Shown here piece after piece: positions 38,942 through 47,251 of a stretch of DNA of 47,336 bases. A model generated the notes under the pieces. That model was not told where the DNA came from. It was given only the letters and a program-made list of their open reading frames with translations, and ran no database searches. This DNA comes from an uncultured Lachnospiraceae bacterium (GTDB lineage: Bacteria; Bacillota; Clostridia; Lachnospirales; Lachnospiraceae): NCBI GenBank assembly GCA_910579805.1, contig CAJTWM010000030.1, positions 1-47,336 on the forward strand, written 5' to 3'. Made by a program: the position numbers and the translations under genes. Every line of letters starts with the position of its first letter. Within the stretch, counting starts at the first letter, position 1.

Positions 38942-41900
38942 ATGAGAAAACGATTTCTAGCCGGACTGCTTGCAGCCGGAATGGTGCTGCAGTCGTTTGC
39001 CCTGCCAGTAACGGCAGCAGGGGAAGAGAGGGTACATGCGGAGATAAGCGAAATGGATCCGGACGATGCAGACGATGCGTTCTTTCAGGAAGAATCGCAG
39101 AAAGGGGAAACCGGATCCGTTTCGGAAGAAGCGTCAGCGGATCCCATGACGTTTCCGGATGGAGAATGCGAGAGTTCTTTGCCGGTACCGAGTGAGGAAG
39201 GAGAAAACGAGGATACGGAAACGTCGGAGGAAGAATCGGAAACGCCGGTCGTTCCGGAAGAAGAAACAGAAGAGTTACAGACGCCGGCAACGGAGGAGAT
39301 TCCTGTCGTGCCGGATCTAAAAGAGGAAGAAACGTCTTCACAGATACCGGAGGACCGGGAAGAAAACAGTGAGCCGGTAATCAGTCATGTAGATGGCGGA
39401 GAGGGGATTTATCAGGAAGGCTCTTTTACGGTAGGCGGGGAAGAGGCCGGGGACGAATATGGGATTTCGCTGTATGCGGAGACAGACTTTTCCGGAGCGG
39501 AAACCTATTTATATGAGCAGTTTCTGAAAAAGGAAGAAACCATCGACATATCAGGGTATGGTATCCCGAGGAACATGGTGGGTGCGTTGGTGCATGGGGT
39601 GATCAATGAGCATCCGGATCTGTATTTTGTGAACGGCGCATTCAGCTATTCAATGGATGCGCAAGGCCTGGTACTGGATCTTTATATGACATATGCGGAA
39701 GGATTCGACGATGCCGCTTTCGATCAGGCGGTAAAAGAAGCTTTGTCTGTCGTGAAAGAAGGCATGACGGACTTGGAAAAGGCCATAGCGCTGCATGAAT
39801 ATATTGTCTTAAACTGTGCATATGATTATGAAAATTATCTGAACAGTACGATGTCGCCCAACGTGTATTCGGCCTATGGCGTTATGGTAGACCGGGCGGC
39901 CGTATGTCAGGGATATGCCCTTGCCTATAAGATGCTTTTGAACAGGTCGGGGATAGAATGTTATATGGTAACCAGCGACGCCATGAACCATGCATGGAAT
40001 TTGGTTAAGCTGGACGGACAGTATTATCAGGTGGATACCACATGGGACGATCCGGTGTGGGACAGACTCGGGCTGGTTCAGCATGGCTATATGTTCGTCA
40101 GCGATGAAGCGTTTGGGACGGAGTCTGCCGTAAGGAGCAGACATTATGGCTGGGTCATTACGAAGGGCAGCGAAACCGTCGATCTGACAGCGGAGGATTC
40201 CAAGTATGATAATGCGTTTTGGACAGTGTACAATTCGCCTTTGTCTTTATTGGATCACAATTATTATTACATAGACAGTAGTACAAAAAGCATTTGTATG
40301 AGAAGTTCTATCGATGCGCCGCCGTCTGTTTTAGTGGCCAATATAGGAACGTGGACAACTCCGAACGGGAGCTACTGGCAAGGCGCTTTTTCGGGCCTGT
40401 CTATGGTAGGAGACAGACTCTATTATAATACGCCCTATAACATATGCAGCGTTTCGCTGAAAGGGGGAGAGGTAAGGGACGAGACACAAGAGCTGAATTC
40501 TTCCGGCCAGTTTGTTTACAGCAGCGCATTTTGTCAGGGAAAACTACAGTATGTTTTGCATGAGAGCCCTGATGACAGAGGGAAAGAAAAGGTATTTACG
40601 GTGCAGGCCGGACAGATGGGACTGGTCAGCATAGAACCTGACGACCTGTTTATGGAATCGGGTGAAACAGCGTCGCTGTATGCTTCGATCAGCCCGAGTT
40701 TTGAGGAAGATACGGATAAGGAAATCATCTGGACTACCGACAATGAAAATGTGGCGACGGTATCCGGAGGCACAGTAACGGCAGTAGGAGACGGCAGGTG
40801 TACAATAACGGCGGAGTCAGGCGGAAAAACGGATACCTGCCAGATCACGGTCGGAAAAAGGCTGGCAGAGCCGGTATTTTCGTTAGAACCGGGAAGGGTA
40901 GACAAAGGAGAAAGCGTAACCTTGAGCGCGGCTGAAGGGGCGTTGATTTATTATACGACCAATGGCGGCAACCCTAAAGTGCCGGACTATACAAACGCGA
41001 CAAAGCAATACACCGGCCCCATCGTTATCAATGAGGATATCATGATCCGGGCAATTGCCGTAGATCCGAACGCCGCATTTGGTAACAGCAATATCGTAAC
41101 GGCGGAATATCAGGCATGTACCAATGATCTGATTTTGGAAAAAGAATCCCTTACCATTGCTTTGGGGGAAACCGTAACCCTTGGCATCACGGAACTTCCC
41201 ACAACGAAAACGGAAACGGACGTAACATGGGGATCTTCAGACGAAGCGGTAGTTACGGCAGAGGCAGGCGGAAAACTGACAGCAGTGTCAGAAGGCAACG
41301 CGGTTGTCACGGCAACGACAACGGATCATAAAGGGAGGACGGTTACGGATTCCTGTGAAGTAAAAGTAGAGGACGCCGAATATTTGGTGACCTTTATCGG
41401 ATGGAACAACGAGGTAATCAAAACGGAAACGGTCAAATCGGGAAAAGCGGCGACTCCGCCGGAGATTACCACGATTCCGGAAGGGTATGAGTTCAAAGGC
41501 TGGAAAGGGGATTACGGAAATATCAGTCAGGATACGGCCATAGAAGCCTTGTTTGAGCCGATTGCATACACGATCACCTATGAATTAGGCGGCGGAACGA
41601 ATGCAGCAGGCAATCCTGCCGGATATACGATAGAAACGGAAGACATTACCCTGAAACCGGCAGGCGGAAAAGAAGGATATTTGTTTGCAGGCTGGTATAG
41701 GGATGAAAATTACCAAAACAAAATAGAAACCATTAAAAAAGGCAGCAAAGGGAATCTCATACTGTACGCGCGCTGGAAGGACGAAAGAGGGCTGTGGCTG
41801 AAAGCGGAAGGCTCGGACAGGGAAAATTTCATTCCGGATGAGGCGTATACCGGTAAGGCGATCAAACCTGTCGTGGAAGTATATTACGGCAGCACGCCGT

Positions 41901-43639
41901 TAAAAGCAGGTACGGACTATACGATAAGCTATAAAAACAATACGGCGGCAAATCTTTTAAGGACAGATGGGGAAAAAGAGAAAGCGCCCACGGTAGTGAT
42001 CAAAGGGAAAGGAAATTTTGCCGGGACGCTTACCTGTTCTTTTGTGATCACACCCAAAAGCATTGCGCCTGTAAACGGGGCAGGGCTGAAGGGAGAAGAA
42101 GTACAGGCGGACGATCTTGCCGCAGCCTATCAGAACGGCAGGGCGGTCAAGCCGGTTCCCGTGCTTATCTGGAACGGAAAGAAACTCTCCAATAAAAAGG
42201 ATTTTACGGTAGAGTATCCGGATGAAAGTACGAATACGGACGCCTATAAAATCCCCGGAAATTATAAAGTCCGCATCACAGGGAAAGGGAATTTTACAGG
42301 AACCAGAGAGATCACGCTTACCATCGCCGACCCGTCTCAGGATGTGCTGATGAGCAAAGTGAAGATTTCCAAAATACCCGAGCAGCCATATACGGGCGGT
42401 CCGGTTGTATTCGGAAAGGATACGCCCAGACTGACTTACGCGGGGGAAGAGCTGGAACCGGATGTGGATTACAATCTGTCCTTTGCTCCGGGCGACGACG
42501 GCGTTTCGGCAGGCAGCCATGTATTGGTTATTCACGGATTGGGCAAATATAAAGGAGTACGCAGGGTAAACTTTAAGATCAAAGGCATCCCTATCAGTAC
42601 CGTGACGGTAAACGGGCTGAAACCGCTTGTGTATAACGGAATGGAACAGAGCTTCGGAGAAGGCAGCGCCAATCAACTGACGCTCACGGACAAAGAGGGC
42701 AATACATTGGCGCAGGGACGCGATTATACATTAAGTTTCAGTAATCATAAAAATGCGGGTACGGCGAAAGTGACGATAACCGGTACGGGGAAATACAGCG
42801 GAAAACTGACAAAAACTTTTAAAATAACGGCTTGCTCCATTGCCGGGGAAAATCCGGAGATCGAAGCAGTATTTGAAAATAACAGTACGGAGCAGCTTTA
42901 CGAAAAAGGCGGCGCAAGGCCGAAAGTAGCGGTGACTTTCCGGGGTGTTTTACTGGAAGAAGGAACGGACTATACTGTAAGCTATAGCAATCATACATCG
43001 GTAGTTCCGAAAGAGGGGAAGACGCCTACGGTAACGATCAAGGGGAAAAAGAACTTCACCGGAAACAGGCAGCTTAGTTTTACGGTAAAGGCTAAAAGTC
43101 TGGATGACGCCGGCATCAGCATTACGGCGCCGGATCTGGAAGAAAACACAAAAGCCGGGAAATTTATGAGCGTACCCGTGCTGACGGATGCTAACGGAAA
43201 GAAACTGAAAGCAGGTACGGATTATGAGAAGACATATGTTTATACGGATCAAAACGGAAACGAGCTTGGAAAGGGCGATACTCCTCCGAAAGATTCCTTG
43301 CTGACGGTTACCGTGACGGGCAAAGGAAATTATAAGGGCAGCGCGGACGTCACTTTCCGGATTCTCGCAAAAGGAATGAATATTTCCAAGGCCTCGGCAA
43401 GAGTAGAGACACAAGTTTATTATACGGGAGAAGAAATCGTGCTGACGGAGAAAGACCTTACCGTAAAACTCGGGACGACAATACTGACAGCCAACGATTT
43501 TGAAATTATCGGATACAGTAATAACATCAAAAAGGGAACGGCAAAGGTAACGATCAGGGGAAAAGGGAAGTACGGCGGTACAAAACAGATCAGTTTTAAA
43601 ATTCTTCCGCAAAGTATGAAATGGTGGAACCGCGGGTAG
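38942..43639 (+). CDS. 1565-aa secreted multi-domain protein with transglutaminase-like domain and C-terminal repeats
   Basis: Signal peptide (residues 1-26, ending ALPVTAAG). An acidic Glu/Pro-rich stretch covers about 30-150. A transglutaminase-like cysteine peptidase fold follows with Cys322 (AVCQGYA), His350 (NHAWN) and Asp365 (VDTTWDD). Then come Big2-like Ig domains (about 565-640 and 730-810), a chitobiase-like beta-hairpin module between them (IYYTTNGGNPKVPDYTN), and a Listeria-Bacteroides-type repeat (GYLFAGWYRD). Finally there are seven divergent repeats of 75-95 aa (about 960-1560), each ending with a G-x-G-(N/K)-(F/Y)-x-G motif and a beta strand. There is no LPxTG, S-layer or choline-binding anchor. 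GGAGGAGAGG precedes the ATG. It is probably released or held non-covalently at the cell surface. Confidence 0.88.
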   Translation: MRKRFLAGLLAAGMVLQSFALPVTAAGEERVHAEISEMDPDDADDAFFQEESQKGETGSVSEEASADPMTFPDGECESSLPVPSEEGENEDTETSEEESETPVVPEEETEELQTPATEEIPVVPDLKEEETSSQIPEDREENSEPVISHVDGGEGIYQEGSFTVGGEEAGDEYGISLYAETDFSGAETYLYEQFLKKEETIDISGYGIPRNMVGALVHGVINEHPDLYFVNGAFSYSMDAQGLVLDLYMTYAEGFDDAAFDQAVKEALSVVKEGMTDLEKAIALHEYIVLNCAYDYENYLNSTMSPNVYSAYGVMVDRAAVCQGYALAYKMLLNRSGIECYMVTSDAMNHAWNLVKLDGQYYQVDTTWDDPVWDRLGLVQHGYMFVSDEAFGTESAVRSRHYGWVITKGSETVDLTAEDSKYDNAFWTVYNSPLSLLDHNYYYIDSSTKSICMRSSIDAPPSVLVANIGTWTTPNGSYWQGAFSGLSMVGDRLYYNTPYNICSVSLKGGEVRDETQELNSSGQFVYSSAFCQGKLQYVLHESPDDRGKEKVFTVQAGQMGLVSIEPDDLFMESGETASLYASISPSFEEDTDKEIIWTTDNENVATVSGGTVTAVGDGRCTITAESGGKTDTCQITVGKRLAEPVFSLEPGRVDKGESVTLSAAEGALIYYTTNGGNPKVPDYTNATKQYTGPIVINEDIMIRAIAVDPNAAFGNSNIVTAEYQACTNDLILEKESLTIALGETVTLGITELPTTKTETDVTWGSSDEAVVTAEAGGKLTAVSEGNAVVTATTTDHKGRTVTDSCEVKVEDAEYLVTFIGWNNEVIKTETVKSGKAATPPEITTIPEGYEFKGWKGDYGNISQDTAIEALFEPIAYTITYELGGGTNAAGNPAGYTIETEDITLKPAGGKEGYLFAGWYRDENYQNKIETIKKGSKGNLILYARWKDERGLWLKAEGSDRENFIPDEAYTGKAIKPVVEVYYGSTPLKAGTDYTISYKNNTAANLLRTDGEKEKAPTVVIKGKGNFAGTLTCSFVITPKSIAPVNGAGLKGEEVQADDLAAAYQNGRAVKPVPVLIWNGKKLSNKKDFTVEYPDESTNTDAYKIPGNYKVRITGKGNFTGTREITLTIADPSQDVLMSKVKISKIPEQPYTGGPVVFGKDTPRLTYAGEELEPDVDYNLSFAPGDDGVSAGSHVLVIHGLGKYKGVRRVNFKIKGIPISTVTVNGLKPLVYNGMEQSFGEGSANQLTLTDKEGNTLAQGRDYTLSFSNHKNAGTAKVTITGTGKYSGKLTKTFKITACSIAGENPEIEAVFENNSTEQLYEKGGARPKVAVTFRGVLLEEGTDYTVSYSNHTSVVPKEGKTPTVTIKGKKNFTGNRQLSFTVKAKSLDDAGISITAPDLEENTKAGKFMSVPVLTDANGKKLKAGTDYEKTYVYTDQNGNELGKGDTPPKDSLLTVTVTGKGNYKGSADVTFRILAKGMNISKASARVETQVYYTGEEIVLTEKDLTVKLGTTILTANDFEIIGYSNNIKKGTAKVTIRGKGKYGGTKQISFKILPQSMKWWNRG

Positions 43640-43689
43640 GTGTTCCCCGGATCCAAAGTTTTGAAAAAATCCGACGCAGACATAAAGAG

Positions 43690-43735
43690 ATCCCATCCAA
43701 TGTTTTAACGAAAAACAGAGGATGGGATTTCTTTG
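43690..43735 (+). terminator. terminator after the surface-protein gene
   Basis: ATCCCATCC (43690-43698) pairs with GGATGGGAT (43720-43728), followed by TTTCTTTG. A further inverted repeat, GGAGTGTG/CATACTCC (43778-43785 / 43821-43828), lies between it and spoVAB. Confidence 0.65.
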
Positions 43736-43856
43736 TATAATTTATTATTTTTTTCAAATAATATTAACACTTTTATTGGAGTGTGTCCCAAAACTATTTC
43801 AGTCAGATGCACGTTATAAGCATACTCCAACGGTATGACTAAAGGAGCAAAAGGAT

Positions 43857-44342
43857 ATGTGGAAAAATATATTCTTGATTATGATAAGCTGCAGCGCCGG
43901 ATTTTTTGCCGCAGGGGGTGTGTTTACCGTTTTGATCACGGTAGGACTGGTGCCCCGGTTTGCCGGAAAGACACATACCGGAAGAAAGGTTATGCTGTAT
44001 GAGAACTTCGTTATAGCGGGAACGATCACAGGATGCATTTTAAGTGTTTTCGGCAGGTACTGCCAGCTTGGAAGTTTTATTTTAAAAAACGGGATCATGA
44101 AAGAAGCGGCGTGGACGGTGGTAGGGAATGGGATTTTGCTGATTTCCGGTATTTTTTCCGGTATTTTTATCGGCTGTTTTGCCCTTGCCATTGCGGAAAT
44201 GCTCAATACCATTCCTATTTTTGCGAGGCGTATCGGTTTCCGGCACGGGCTTGGAATCGCTATTTTGTTTATGGCGCTTGGCAAGCTGGCAGGATCCCTG
44301 ATCTATTTTATAGAGGGCGTGTACCGGTACGGCGGACGATAA
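43857..44342 (+). CDS. spoVAB: stage V sporulation protein AB
   Basis: 161 aa, about four or five membrane helices. Family features are GFFAAGGVFTVLITVGLVPR near the N-terminus, an acidic-aromatic YENFV loop, then EMLNTIPIFARRIGF and ILFMALGKLAGSLIYF at the C-terminus, as in Bacillus SpoVAB. SpoVA proteins form the inner-membrane channel moving dipicolinic acid into and out of the spore. AAAGGAG lies upstream of the ATG. Unusually it comes before spoVAA; the common order is spoVAA then spoVAB. The promoter, presumably sigma-G type, could not be assigned. Confidence 0.85.
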   Translation: MWKNIFLIMISCSAGFFAAGGVFTVLITVGLVPRFAGKTHTGRKVMLYENFVIAGTITGCILSVFGRYCQLGSFILKNGIMKEAAWTVVGNGILLISGIFSGIFIGCFALAIAEMLNTIPIFARRIGFRHGLGIAILFMALGKLAGSLIYFIEGVYRYGGR

Positions 44343-44559
44343 AAGTGTGAAGGAAATCACTAAGCCCGAAAAAACCTCGCAAAGCGCTTTCGCGCTCTGC
44401 GGGCAGAGCTTCTTCCCACGCATTGTTTGCGCCGTTTACGGCGCTGACGCCGTAAGCGGCATGACGGGAAGCGCGTAAAGCAGCAGGAAATATATAAAAG
44501 AAGGCGTGAGCAGCCGGCATATATCAATATATCATAGAAAAGGACGGCGGGAAATAACA
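44343..44559. repeat. GC-rich hairpin spacer between spoVAB and spoVAA
   Basis: It contains GCAAAGCGC-TTTC-GCGCTCTGC (44379-44400, one mismatch) and a 13-bp stem GCCGTTTACGGCG / CGCCGTAAGCGGC (44431-44460) with a CTGA loop and only a G-U irregularity. It is more GC-rich than its neighbours and has no convincing ORF. It looks like a small inserted element or an intra-operon processing or attenuation site. The ribosome site of spoVAA (GGCGGGAAA) lies at its end. Confidence 0.5.
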
Positions 44560-45180
44560 ATGGCGCAGACAGAAATTTATATCAAAATGGAGCAGAATAC
44601 GGAGGTAATGAAACCGGACGTATTTTTGAAGGACATTGCCGAAATCGTATGCAGCGATAACGCTGTGGCAGCCAAAGTAAAGGCGATCAAAGTGCATAAA
44701 TTCAAAGAGGACGGGGTACAGAAAGCGGCAATCAGCCTGACCAGGATCATAACCCTGATCGGAGAGACCTGTCCGGAGGCATCCGTGCAGAATATCGGAG
44801 AGACGGACGCCTTGGTGGAACTGGTGAATGTGGACAGGCACAAAGGCTTTCAGCAGATATTGAAGATCGCGTTTGTAGCGGCAGTCAGTTTCTTCGGGAC
44901 GGCATTTACCATTATGGCTTATCATAACGATATTGGCATTGCGGATATTTTTGAGAAATTTTACATTATGGTCATGGGAAATCCGGGTAACTCGGCGGTA
45001 CTGGAAGTGTTTTATTCCATAGGCCTTGCGCTGGGTATCATCATCTTTTTCAACCATATCGGCGGAAGGCGCATCACGAAGGATCCCACCCCTATCGAAG
45101 TGGAAATGCGCATTTACGAATCGGATGTCAATAAGGCGCTGATTGAAACGGCGAGCAGGGAAGGGAAGGAAGAAAATTAG
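44560..45180 (+). CDS. spoVAA: stage V sporulation protein AA
   Basis: 206 aa. It has a cytoplasmic N-terminal domain (about 1-110) and two membrane segments (IAFVAAVSFFGTAFTIMAYH and FYSIGLALGIIIFFNHIGG). The family's C-terminal stretch FFNHIGGRRITKDPTPIEVE is followed by a short helical tail. ATG 44560 is chosen because the longer frame begins within the GC-rich spacer and lacks a ribosome site. It is part of the spore dipicolinic-acid channel operon with spoVAB before and spoVAC after. Confidence 0.86.
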   Translation: MAQTEIYIKMEQNTEVMKPDVFLKDIAEIVCSDNAVAAKVKAIKVHKFKEDGVQKAAISLTRIITLIGETCPEASVQNIGETDALVELVNVDRHKGFQQILKIAFVAAVSFFGTAFTIMAYHNDIGIADIFEKFYIMVMGNPGNSAVLEVFYSIGLALGIIIFFNHIGGRRITKDPTPIEVEMRIYESDVNKALIETASREGKEEN

Positions 45181-45258
45181 TTTTCATACCAGTCAGTATC
45201 GTGAAATCTTTCATTTCGTAAGGAATACAGGAAGATGAATATAGGAAAGGAGAAAAAA

Positions 45259-45720
45259 TTGACAATGGACGAAAATAAAAAACAGGAATATCAGGAATAT
45301 GTGAAGCAGGTGACCCCCACCCATAATCTTTTTTTTCAGATGGGTAAAGCATTTTTGGTGGGGGGCATTATATGTGTTTTGGGACAGTGTATCCTTAATT
45401 ACGGGCAAAGCCTTGGACTGGATCAGGAAACATCCGGTGGGTGGTGTTCGCTGATCTTAGTGTTTACCAGCGTGGTACTGACAGGATTTAACATCTATCC
45501 GAGTATTGTAAAATGGGGCGGCGCGGGCGCTCTTGTGCCAATCACGGGATTTGCCAATTCGGTTGCGGCGCCGGCTATCGAATTTAAGAAGGAAGGGCAG
45601 GTCTTCGGCGTGGGCTGCAAGATCTTTACGATAGCGGGGCCGGTGATTCTGTTCGGGATTTTTACCAGTTTTGTGCTTGGGCTGGGATATTATCTTTTAA
45701 CGCTGGCGGGCGTGATCTGA
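45259..45720 (+). CDS. spoVAC: stage V sporulation protein AC
   Basis: 153 aa from TTG 45259 (AAAGGAG 6 bases upstream); ATG 45265 is the alternative. About four membrane helices. Typical stretches are YVKQVTPTHNLFFQMGKAFL, GGIICVLGQCILNYG, VLTGFNIYPSIVKWGGAGAL, PITGFANSVAAPAIEFKKEG and GVGCKIFTIAGPVILFG. SpoVAC is the mechanosensitive-type channel component for dipicolinic acid. The expected next gene, spoVAD, is not found; mobile-element remnants follow instead. Confidence 0.93.
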   Translation: MTMDENKKQEYQEYVKQVTPTHNLFFQMGKAFLVGGIICVLGQCILNYGQSLGLDQETSGGWCSLILVFTSVVLTGFNIYPSIVKWGGAGALVPITGFANSVAAPAIEFKKEGQVFGVGCKIFTIAGPVILFGIFTSFVLGLGYYLLTLAGVI

Positions 45721-45784
45721 AAAGAGCGGACAGGAAAGCAGATCAACGCCGATGATTGTTATCTTAGCTGAAAAAGTTTCAAGT

Positions 45785-45892
45785 TTAAACGGGCGGAACC
45801 GGATTTGGGATTCTGCCCTTGTCGATAAGATATTTCATCATGTGCTGTAAATCCCTGCTCCCTTTGATATGCCATAAGCTCGTTACCGCCAT
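45785..45892 (-). pseudogene. N-terminal fragment of a relaxase (mobilization nuclease)
   Basis: The 35-aa frame opens MAVTSLWHIKGS, the start typical of relaxases of integrative mobilizable elements in Clostridia (MAVTKLW-type). It soon diverges (RDLQHMMKYLIDKG) and ends at 45785-45787. Full relaxases have 400 or more residues with HxH and Tyr motifs, all absent here. It follows the upstream relic by one base, as in intact mobilization operons. I read it as a deleted relaxase gene. Confidence 0.5.
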
Positions 45893-45893
45893 A

Positions 45894-46169
45894 TCAGACC
45901 GCCCCCTGTTCCGTTAATTCTTCTATGCTAAACCGTTGTGGGAGAGTTGCTTTCTGCTGCAGTTCTAAGATAAAATCCTCAATCTCCTTACAGATTTCAG
46001 CGGCGGTTGGATAGTAAGGAACACGTTTTTTGAAAGCATCATGCACCTCATAGAGTTTGTCCAGCGGTTTCCAAAACTCGGTTTTTGGCTGTGGCTGTGG
46101 GGCGTTTCCTTTGCATTTCCATATCTGTCTTACCCGCTGAAAAGAAAATCCTATGTCCCTGCACCTCCG
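45894..46169 (-). pseudogene. 5'-truncated gene of a mobile element, upstream of the relaxase fragment
   Basis: An open 91-codon frame without a start codon. Visible parts are CRDIGFSFQRVRQIWKCKG, FWKPLDKLYEVHDAFKKRV, YYPTAAEICKEIEDFILELQ and the end IEELTEQGAV. The sequence is clearly protein-like, and its stop is one base from the relaxase ATG, where integrative elements usually carry a small mobilization accessory gene. I do not recognise the family with certainty. The start has been lost, so it is a remnant. Confidence 0.45.
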
Positions 46170-46205
46170 TTTTGGATTCGATTTTTCTTAACTTTTGGAT
46201 AAATG

Positions 46206-46285
46206 AAAAAGCCGCTACACGATATCATCACGAATGACAAGAGTGATTTCTCCTGTTCGGATTCGCAATGCTATGTAACGGCTTT
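46206..46285 (-). terminator. leader terminator (attenuator) on the minus strand
   Basis: On the minus strand AAAGCCGTTAC (complement of 46275-46285) pairs with GTAGCGGCTTT (complement of 46208-46218) with one G-U pair, followed by TTTTTCATTT. It comes 10 bases after the stop of the 30-aa leader ORF and before the truncated gene. Confidence 0.55.
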
Positions 46286-46290
46286 GGGAT

Positions 46291-46383
46291 TTAAAACCAT
46301 GCTGCCATACACCAACCGAAGAAGGGCAGCATACTTTCGGCAGCGGTCAGCCTTGTCCGTTGGCTGACATTCCATTCTTCCAT
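46291..46383 (-). CDS. 30-aa leader peptide candidate within an attenuator
   Basis: The ORF starts MEEWNVSQRTRLTAAESMLP and ends FFGWCMAAWF. It is overlapped by two perfect hairpins, GTCAGCC/GGCTGAC (46346-46368) and ATGCTGCC/GGCAGCAT (46299-46332), and is followed directly by a U-tailed terminator. A shorter alternative frame begins at an internal ATG (MSANGQG). The ribosome site is weak. The arrangement resembles ribosome-controlled attenuators in front of antibiotic-resistance genes, but no resistance gene remains here. Confidence 0.4.
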   Translation of the reverse strand: MEEWNVSQRTRLTAAESMLPFFGWCMAAWF

Positions 46384-46431
46384 CTATGTGTTATTTAATT
46401 TTCAATCTTCCAATTCCCTCATGGGTATTTT

Positions 46432-46461
46432 AGAATAACATAGCGGCTGCACCCATGTCAA
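46432..46461 (-). promoter_or_regulatory. promoter of the attenuated leader
   Basis: On the minus strand TTGACA (46456-46461), 18-base spacer, TATTCT (46432-46437), about 50 bases before the leader ORF. Confidence 0.65.
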
Positions 46462-46510
46462 GATTTCGGGCAAGCTTTTTAGTATTCCCTGTGGACAGGA
46501 ATTTTATTCA

Positions 46511-46642
46511 TCAACTCCATGCTCCCGCAATATTTTCCTCGGCTTCTTTCCAGATAAGCCATTTCCTGTTCTCCCGTCTGTTGTTGTATGCGATTCTTTT
46601 TTCCTCCAATCTGAATTTTTGAAATGTAATAATCCAGATCAT
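46511..46642 (-). CDS. 43-aa basic small protein of the mobile remnant
   Basis: Starts MIWIITFQKFRLEEKRIAYN at ATG 46642 with GGGGAG 7 bases upstream, and ends WKEAEENIAGAWS at 46511-46513. The peptide is rich in Arg, Lys, Trp and Glu, with no membrane segment. It lies just upstream of the attenuated leader on the same strand. A terminator-like hairpin with TTTTTT overlaps its ribosome site. I do not recognise it. It could be a conserved small protein of integrative elements or a chance ORF. Confidence 0.35.
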   Translation of the reverse strand: MIWIITFQKFRLEEKRIAYNNRRENRKWLIWKEAEENIAGAWS

Positions 46643-46711
46643 AAAAAATCTCCCCAAACTCTAAAACAGGTCTGGAGAGTGTCTGTTAAGTCTTTTCGGG
46701 CATAGCAATAC

Positions 46712-46745
46712 CGCCCACCATAACACCTTTTTTATATGGTGGGCG
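46712..46745. repeat. 10-bp perfect inverted repeat with ribosome-site-like sequence in the loop
   Basis: CGCCCACCAT (46712-46721) / ATGGTGGGCG (46736-46745). On the minus strand the loop has AAAAAAGGTGTT followed by an ATG in the right arm, opening an 11-codon frame (MVGGIAMPEKT). It may be a leader-peptide hairpin. Confidence 0.4.
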
Positions 46746-46758
46746 TTCACCTTAAAAT

Positions 46759-46816
46759 CTTATAAAATAAAACAGAGCCAGCGAACGGTAATTTCTCACT
46801 TGTTCATCAGCTCTGT
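46759..46816 (-). terminator. probable terminator after the 65-aa gene
   Basis: On the minus strand ACAGAGC (46810-46816) pairs with GCTCTGT (46772-46778) across a long loop, followed by TTTATTTTATAAG. It is weak because the loop is 31 bases. The stretch 46817-46952 is AT-rich and shows no gene. Confidence 0.4.
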
Positions 46817-46952
46817 ATCTTTATGTATGGCTTTGTTATATTTCTCTTATGTATGTAAAAATTTTGCCTTAACTTTCCGCGTTTATGTTTATTTGCAGAC
46901 GTTTTAGTAATCTATACCTTTAAAGATATATAACCTGCGAAACGATTACTCG

Positions 46953-47150
46953 TTATTTTTCATTCCCATCATCTTTACTTTTTTCATTCCTAATCAATCC
47001 ATGATAAAACAGCATAGCGCAAACTGCTGATGTTGCACCTGTCGCTGTCTGGTCTAAGTGAATGCCATGCATATTACAAAACATATTGATTACCATTAAA
47101 GCAACCAATACCACCGCTGCTACAGCAGCTCCTTTTAATAAATGTTTCAT
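46953..47150 (-). CDS. 65-aa small membrane protein, unknown function
   Basis: I start at MKHLLKGAAVAAVVLVALMV because AGGAAG and GGAAAGGA lie just upstream; the 32-codon extension has no ribosome site of its own. One strong membrane helix (about 6-24) is followed by a second weaker hydrophobic stretch, GATSAVCAMLFYHGLI. Between them lies INMFCNMHGIHLDQT, and the tail is charged (RNEKSKDDGNEK). It has two or three cysteines and no recognisable domain. It sits in the mobile-element remnant at the right end of the window. Confidence 0.55.
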   Translation of the reverse strand: MKHLLKGAAVAAVVLVALMVINMFCNMHGIHLDQTATGATSAVCAMLFYHGLIRNEKSKDDGNEK

Positions 47151-47251
47151 ATCTTCCTGTTTCCTTTCCAAAATAAATTTATGTACTGCAAAATAGTATA
47201 CCAGAGAAAACAGCAATTCTTTCAAAACAGTCATGAAATGCCCCAATTCAT

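Noticed and set aside
43600..43639. Cell-wall sorting signal at the end of the giant protein
   Set aside because: No LPxTG-like motif, hydrophobic stretch or basic tail is present; the protein ends right after the last repeat.
44308..44520. 70-codon minus-strand frame between spoVAB and spoVAA
   Set aside because: It is generated by GC-rich hairpin arms and lacks a ribosome site.
46203..46367. 54-codon plus-strand frame through the attenuator hairpins
   Set aside because: It is antisense to the better supported leader, has no ribosome site and arises from the hairpin arms.
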